NCBI GenBank assembly: GCA_902791085.1
Contig: CADAUN010000036.1
Coordinates: forward strand, 1 to 10,142
From: an uncultured Erysipelotrichaceae bacterium
GTDB lineage: Bacteria; Bacillota_I; Bacilli_A; RFN20; CAG-826
Direction: 5' to 3'
DNA length: 10,142 bases
The translations under genes and the position numbers were made by a program. Of this stretch, positions 7,643 through 10,142 are shown piece by piece. Below the pieces are notes generated by a model. The model did no database searches. It was given only the letters and a program-made list of their open reading frames with translations, and was not told where the DNA came from. Numbering within the stretch: the first letter of the stretch is position 1; the number at the start of each line of letters is the position of its first letter.

Positions 7643-8367
7643 TGAAGATCTCCCTTATACGCCATGACGTTTGGATTCGTAGAACAAGCAAAGTCTTCTT
7701 TGCTCCCATGAAACATCATGTTCCCCTTTTCCAAAATATAGACATCGTCCGCCAAAGAAATAGCCTCTTCCGAGGAATGGGTGACATAAAGAGAAGTCAC
7801 TCCCGCGGCGTGAAGCAAAGAATAAAGCATAAGGCCTTCTCTTCTTCGTTCCGTCGGTTCTAAATGAGAAAACGGTTCGTCAAATAAGCAAAGATCGGGG
7901 TTCTTAATTAAAGCGCGGCCGATCGCAACGCGCTGCTGTTGTCCAAGTGACAAATAACGAGGCTTTCGCGTCAACAAAAAAGAAAGACCCAAGGAATCGG
8001 CCATCTTTTTCACGCGGGAAAGAATCTCCTCGCACGGACATCCTATCGCTTTTAAAGGGAAAGCCATGTTGTCAAATACCGATAAAGCAGGATATAAGGC
8101 GAATTCTTGACTGACATAGGCGATATTTCGTTCTTGAATTGGCAAATCCAAGGCGTTTACACCGTCAAAAGTCACTTCTCCTTCATATGACGTTAAGCCG
8201 GCGATGACACGAAGCAAAGTGGTTTTTCCTTCTCCCGATCGCCCTAAAATCGCGCTAAAAGAACCGTCCGAAAAAGTGGCATTTAAATGGTTTAATGGCT
8301 TTGCCTCTTTTTTGTGCCTTTTTTCAGGAAAGGTAACGCAGACATCATGCAAAACAATTTGGGGCAT
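7636..8367 (-). CDS. ABC transporter ATP-binding protein, short MalK-like form without TOBE domain
   Basis: The product has 243 residues with all core nucleotide-binding motifs: Walker A GRSGEGKT (42-49), Q-loop Gln87 in VSQEFALYP, signature YLSLGQQQR (138-146), Walker B LCLFDEP with Asp163 and Glu164, and switch His197 in YVTHSSEEA. The ALYPALSVFDNMAFPL stretch after the Q-loop is typical of MalK/UgpC/PotA-type importers. It ends soon after the nucleotide-binding domain, whereas MalK/MsmX proteins run to about 350-370 residues with a TOBE-containing regulatory part. The signature has Leu in place of the usual first Gly (LSGGQ), and the D-loop reads SHLE rather than SxLD. It starts 7 nt after the phosphatase stop without a clear Shine-Dalgarno, so it is probably translated by coupling. 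It presumably energises the importer whose permease lies two genes upstream. Confidence 0.93.
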   Translation of the reverse strand: MPQIVLHDVCVTFPEKRHKKEAKPLNHLNATFSDGSFSAILGRSGEGKTTLLRVIAGLTSYEGEVTFDGVNALDLPIQERNIAYVSQEFALYPALSVFDNMAFPLKAIGCPCEEILSRVKKMADSLGLSFLLTRKPRYLSLGQQQRVAIGRALIKNPDLCLFDEPFSHLEPTERRREGLMLYSLLHAAGVTSLYVTHSSEEAISLADDVYILEKGNMMFHGSKEDFACSTNPNVMAYKGDLQW

Positions 8368-8374
8368 AGCATGA

Positions 8375-9625
8375 TTATAGCGATTTCTTCTCTGGTGCCA
8401 CGGAAGAATTCTTTTCTAACATCATCTTCCTTAAGGTTTCTATTTGATTCGAAGAGATATTGAATTCTGTGGTGAGATAACGTTCTATCGCTTCTTTTAT
8501 ACTTCCATTCGCGTTGCCATAATGCTCTTTCATTAACGAATTCATTTTGCCAAATGCGACATAGAGGCTGCCATCGTCTTGCATCACTCCTTCAGGTGAG
8601 AAATCCCCTGTTTCTGAATCAATGGAGCTACGCCATCTTTTGCCAGAACGGGAAAAAGAAGTCAGTTCAAAATCGCGAATCAAGTCCTCTTCTTTCCATC
8701 CAAGCAATCCTTCGATCAAATAAAGCAATGTTCCCGTGCGATCGGCGCCGGCGTTGCAATGGATATAAATCGGATAAGAAGATGGGTCTCCTAAGGCTTC
8801 AAAAATCTGTTGCAATGAAGTGGCAGTTCTTGGGTCGTATTGGTGTGAATGTTCTTTGTCTTCATAAAACGGAAAAATCATGCAAGCCGGCATCATCGGT
8901 GCCTTCACGTATTTCGCCCCTTCTATCACGGAACGATCTTGTCCACTGTCATCTTGATTCGGCGTTCTTAAGTCAATTTCTGTTTGAATGCCTAAAGTTT
9001 GCAAAGTCTTTTGCCCGTTGTCGGTTAATGCAGAAGCGTTCTCCACTCCATTTAGCCGACTGCCACGATAAATTCGTTGATAAGAAGTCCGCTCCCCCTC
9101 TTCGTTTAACCATCCCCCAATATCACGCACATTCCATGCGCCTTCTAACCCAATCGGACGAAGCGTATCTTTGGTAGTCTCAAAGGAAGAAACAAGAGAA
9201 GAAGCAACGGGGACGAAAGGATCCGAATTGTCTTTTCCTAATTCCACTTTCCAAAAATAGCGTTGTCCAGGAACAAAAGCGGTATATTCGTCAAACGTAT
9301 TGCCATCCACTTCATAAGACCAAGAGGAAGACAAATCTTCTTTTTCTGAGAAGGTTAACCGATAATGGCCAGAAGATTTGGCTTTCCAAGAAAAAGAAAC
9401 GCGTTGCGTGTCATAAAATGCAAGGCCGCTATAAGTAGAAAGATAAGATGCTTCTTCTTGAGACGAAGTCAAAGCAAGATAGCGTTCCGCTCCTGCATCT
9501 AAAACAGCAACAGTCTCCCCTGCTTCTGGTTTTAAAATGTCAATGGTAGGAAGATGATTCTTAGGAGCGCAGGAAAACAACAAAAAACTAAGCGATATAA
9601 TCCCTAAGAATCTCTGTTTTTTCAT
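8375..9625 (-). CDS. Lipoprotein tyrosine phosphatase (Y_phosphatase3-like) with N-terminal FN3-like domain
   Basis: I start at 9625 (416 residues, MKKQRFLGII) because this ATG overlaps the permease stop as ATGA and opens a lipoprotein signal with lipobox LFSC and lipid Cys19. The frame is open to 9694, but that part lies inside the permease gene. Residues about 70-150 have fibronectin-III-like strands (VSFSWKAKSSGHYRLTF, YFWKVELG). The catalytic domain spans about 155-400, with NVRDIGGW (165-172), YRGSRL (186-191), GIQTEIDLRT (212-221) and the P-loop HCNAGADRTG (289-298). Cys290 and Arg296 form the CX5R pair. This order matches the Y_phosphatase3 family (MptpB/LipA type), whose members act on phosphotyrosine or phosphoinositides. 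Here the lipid anchor puts it outside the membrane. Its place between permease and ATPase genes ties it to sugar import; the substrate is unknown. Confidence 0.9.
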   Translation of the reverse strand: MKKQRFLGIISLSFLLFSCAPKNHLPTIDILKPEAGETVAVLDAGAERYLALTSSQEEASYLSTYSGLAFYDTQRVSFSWKAKSSGHYRLTFSEKEDLSSSWSYEVDGNTFDEYTAFVPGQRYFWKVELGKDNSDPFVPVASSLVSSFETTKDTLRPIGLEGAWNVRDIGGWLNEEGERTSYQRIYRGSRLNGVENASALTDNGQKTLQTLGIQTEIDLRTPNQDDSGQDRSVIEGAKYVKAPMMPACMIFPFYEDKEHSHQYDPRTATSLQQIFEALGDPSSYPIYIHCNAGADRTGTLLYLIEGLLGWKEEDLIRDFELTSFSRSGKRWRSSIDSETGDFSPEGVMQDDGSLYVAFGKMNSLMKEHYGNANGSIKEAIERYLTTEFNISSNQIETLRKMMLEKNSSVAPEKKSL

Positions 9626-9999
9626 AATTTCAAGCCCGTTGTGGCAATGCCTTGCGTTAATTCTTTTTGGAAGAAAGCAAACAAAATCGCGCAAGGAAGC
9701 ATCATAATCACGCCAGCCGCCATTTGAACATTAGGAAGATTCGCGCTGTTGCTTGCCGTGGCAAATTCTTTATAAAGCGCTAATGAAATCGTCCATTGTG
9801 ATTGACGGTCCCCGACATACATCATCGGTCCTTGGAAGTCATTCCAAGTGGCAAAGAAAGCGGTCACCGCGATATAAATCAAAATGGGTCGGATCATCGG
9901 CAATATGATTTGCCAATAGATACGGAAGGAGGAGGCTCCGTCTAAAATCGCTGCTTCTGTCAAAGAATTCGGGATGCCTTTCATAAATTGGCGAATCAT
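9622..9999 (-). pseudogene. Carbohydrate ABC permease (MalG/UgpE type), N-terminal part missing
   Basis: The frame from ATG 9999 gives 125 residues that match only the C-terminal part of a CUT1 permease. The EAA loop that contacts the ATPase is intact at 15-38 (EAAILDGASSFRIYWQIILP), membrane segments lie at about 38-55 and 93-110, and the end TTGLKL is typical. Whole permeases are about 270-300 residues with the EAA loop near 180-190, so roughly 150 residues and several membrane segments are absent. In frame, only nine codons precede the ATG before a TAG at 10026-10024, and they do not read as permease. No Shine-Dalgarno precedes the ATG. The break therefore lies near 10000, where unrelated AT-rich sequence begins. 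It could be an insertion, a rearrangement or an assembly junction. The fragment is very unlikely to work as a permease by itself. Confidence 0.85.
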
Positions 10000-10026
10000 T
10001 TTTTTGTGCCAGTTCGTGAAATACTA

Positions 10027-10055
10027 TTGAATGAAACCCGCATATGTGCTATACT
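10027..10055 (+). promoter_or_regulatory. Sigma-70 type promoter reading rightward
   Basis: TTGAAT (10027-10032) is followed after exactly 17 nt by TATACT (10050-10055), five of six matches to the -10 consensus and four of six to the -35. It points away from the permease fragment, towards the window edge. Confidence 0.6.
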
Positions 10056-10065
10056 GATAACATAT

Positions 10066-10112
10066 TGATGATAATGCACAAAAGAATATTCAGGCAAACA
10101 CATTTATCATCA
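10066..10112. repeat. Nine-base inverted repeat over a possible start codon
   Basis: TGATGATAA (10066-10074) is exactly complementary to TTATCATCA (10104-10112) across 29 nt. In a rightward transcript, pairing would cover the ATG at 10068. A role in limiting translation, as in some transposase leaders, is only a suggestion. Confidence 0.4.
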
Positions 10113-10142
10113 TTTTTGCAACATCTATATGCAGTCATTTCA
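10068..10142 (+). CDS. Possible start of a rightward ORF, partial
   Basis: From ATG 10068 (or in-frame ATG 10074) the frame is open to the window edge, reading M-I-M-H-K-R-I-F-R-Q-T-H-L-S-S-F-L-Q-H-L and then a few more residues. It lies just downstream of the promoter at 10027-10055. No Shine-Dalgarno is visible and 25 codons are too few to show homology. If the flanking sequence is an insertion element, this would be the transposase start; otherwise it may be chance. Confidence 0.25.
   Translation, partial: MIMHKRIFRQTHLSSFLQHLYAVIS

Larger units (their letters stand above)
10000..10142 (+). mobile_element. Putative end of an insertion element, rest outside window
   Basis: Sequence homologous to the permease stops abruptly near 10000 and is replaced by AT-rich sequence with its own rightward promoter and possible ORF start. 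This is the layout expected at the left end of an insertion sequence. The other end, any terminal inverted repeat and any target duplication lie outside, so the family cannot be named and a simple rearrangement remains possible. Confidence 0.4.

Noticed and set aside
8374..8379. Perfect TATAAT on the minus strand just before the ATPase start
   Set aside because: No -35 element lies at suitable spacing, and the start codon would fall at or before the transcription start. It lies across the end of the phosphatase gene and is probably chance.
8554..9177. 207-codon open frame on the plus strand
   Set aside because: It lies wholly inside the phosphatase lipoprotein gene, whose catalytic motifs are intact. 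The plus-strand product is rich in Arg, Ser and Cys with no domain or ribosome site.

Overview
The window comes from a Gram-positive, fairly low-GC bacterium, most likely a gut-type Bacillota (Bacilli or Erysipelotrichia-like). The evidence is lipoprotein signals with short lipoboxes, strong AGGAGG-type ribosome sites, a MalG-type carbohydrate permease, a YesL-like membrane protein and an AraC regulator. TGG is used for tryptophan and TGA serves as a stop, so the code is standard. Assignment below class is not possible from this sequence.

All confident genes lie on the minus strand and are read right to left in two blocks. Block A (9999 to 5747) is tightly packed, with overlaps or a 7-nt gap at every junction. 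In transcription order it holds: the 3' part of a MalG/UgpE-type permease; a lipoprotein with a CX5R tyrosine-phosphatase domain; a short ABC ATPase without the MalK C-terminal domain; two unrecognised small membrane proteins; and a DUF624/YesL-like membrane protein. The solute-binding protein and partner permease expected for a CUT1 sugar importer are not in the window and would lie further upstream.

Block B starts after an AT-rich intergenic region (5560-5746) carrying a plausible promoter and inverted repeats. It encodes an AraC/cupin regulator, a 770-residue secreted membrane-anchored protein built from four diverged modules, and, overlapping it by ATGA, a large six-hairpin-glycosidase-like lipoprotein that runs off the left edge. 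Together the blocks look like a glycan-use locus: surface glycan capture and cleavage, import, and local transcriptional control. The phosphatase lipoprotein is the unexpected member.

At the right edge the permease reading frame breaks off about 150 residues short of a normal N-terminus. From about 10000 the sequence is unrelated and AT-rich, with a good plus-strand promoter and the start of a possible rightward ORF. This fits the end of an insertion element or a rearrangement or assembly junction. The most interesting items are the extracytoplasmic phosphatase inside a sugar-import operon, the modular surface protein coupled to the glycosidase, and the disrupted permease.
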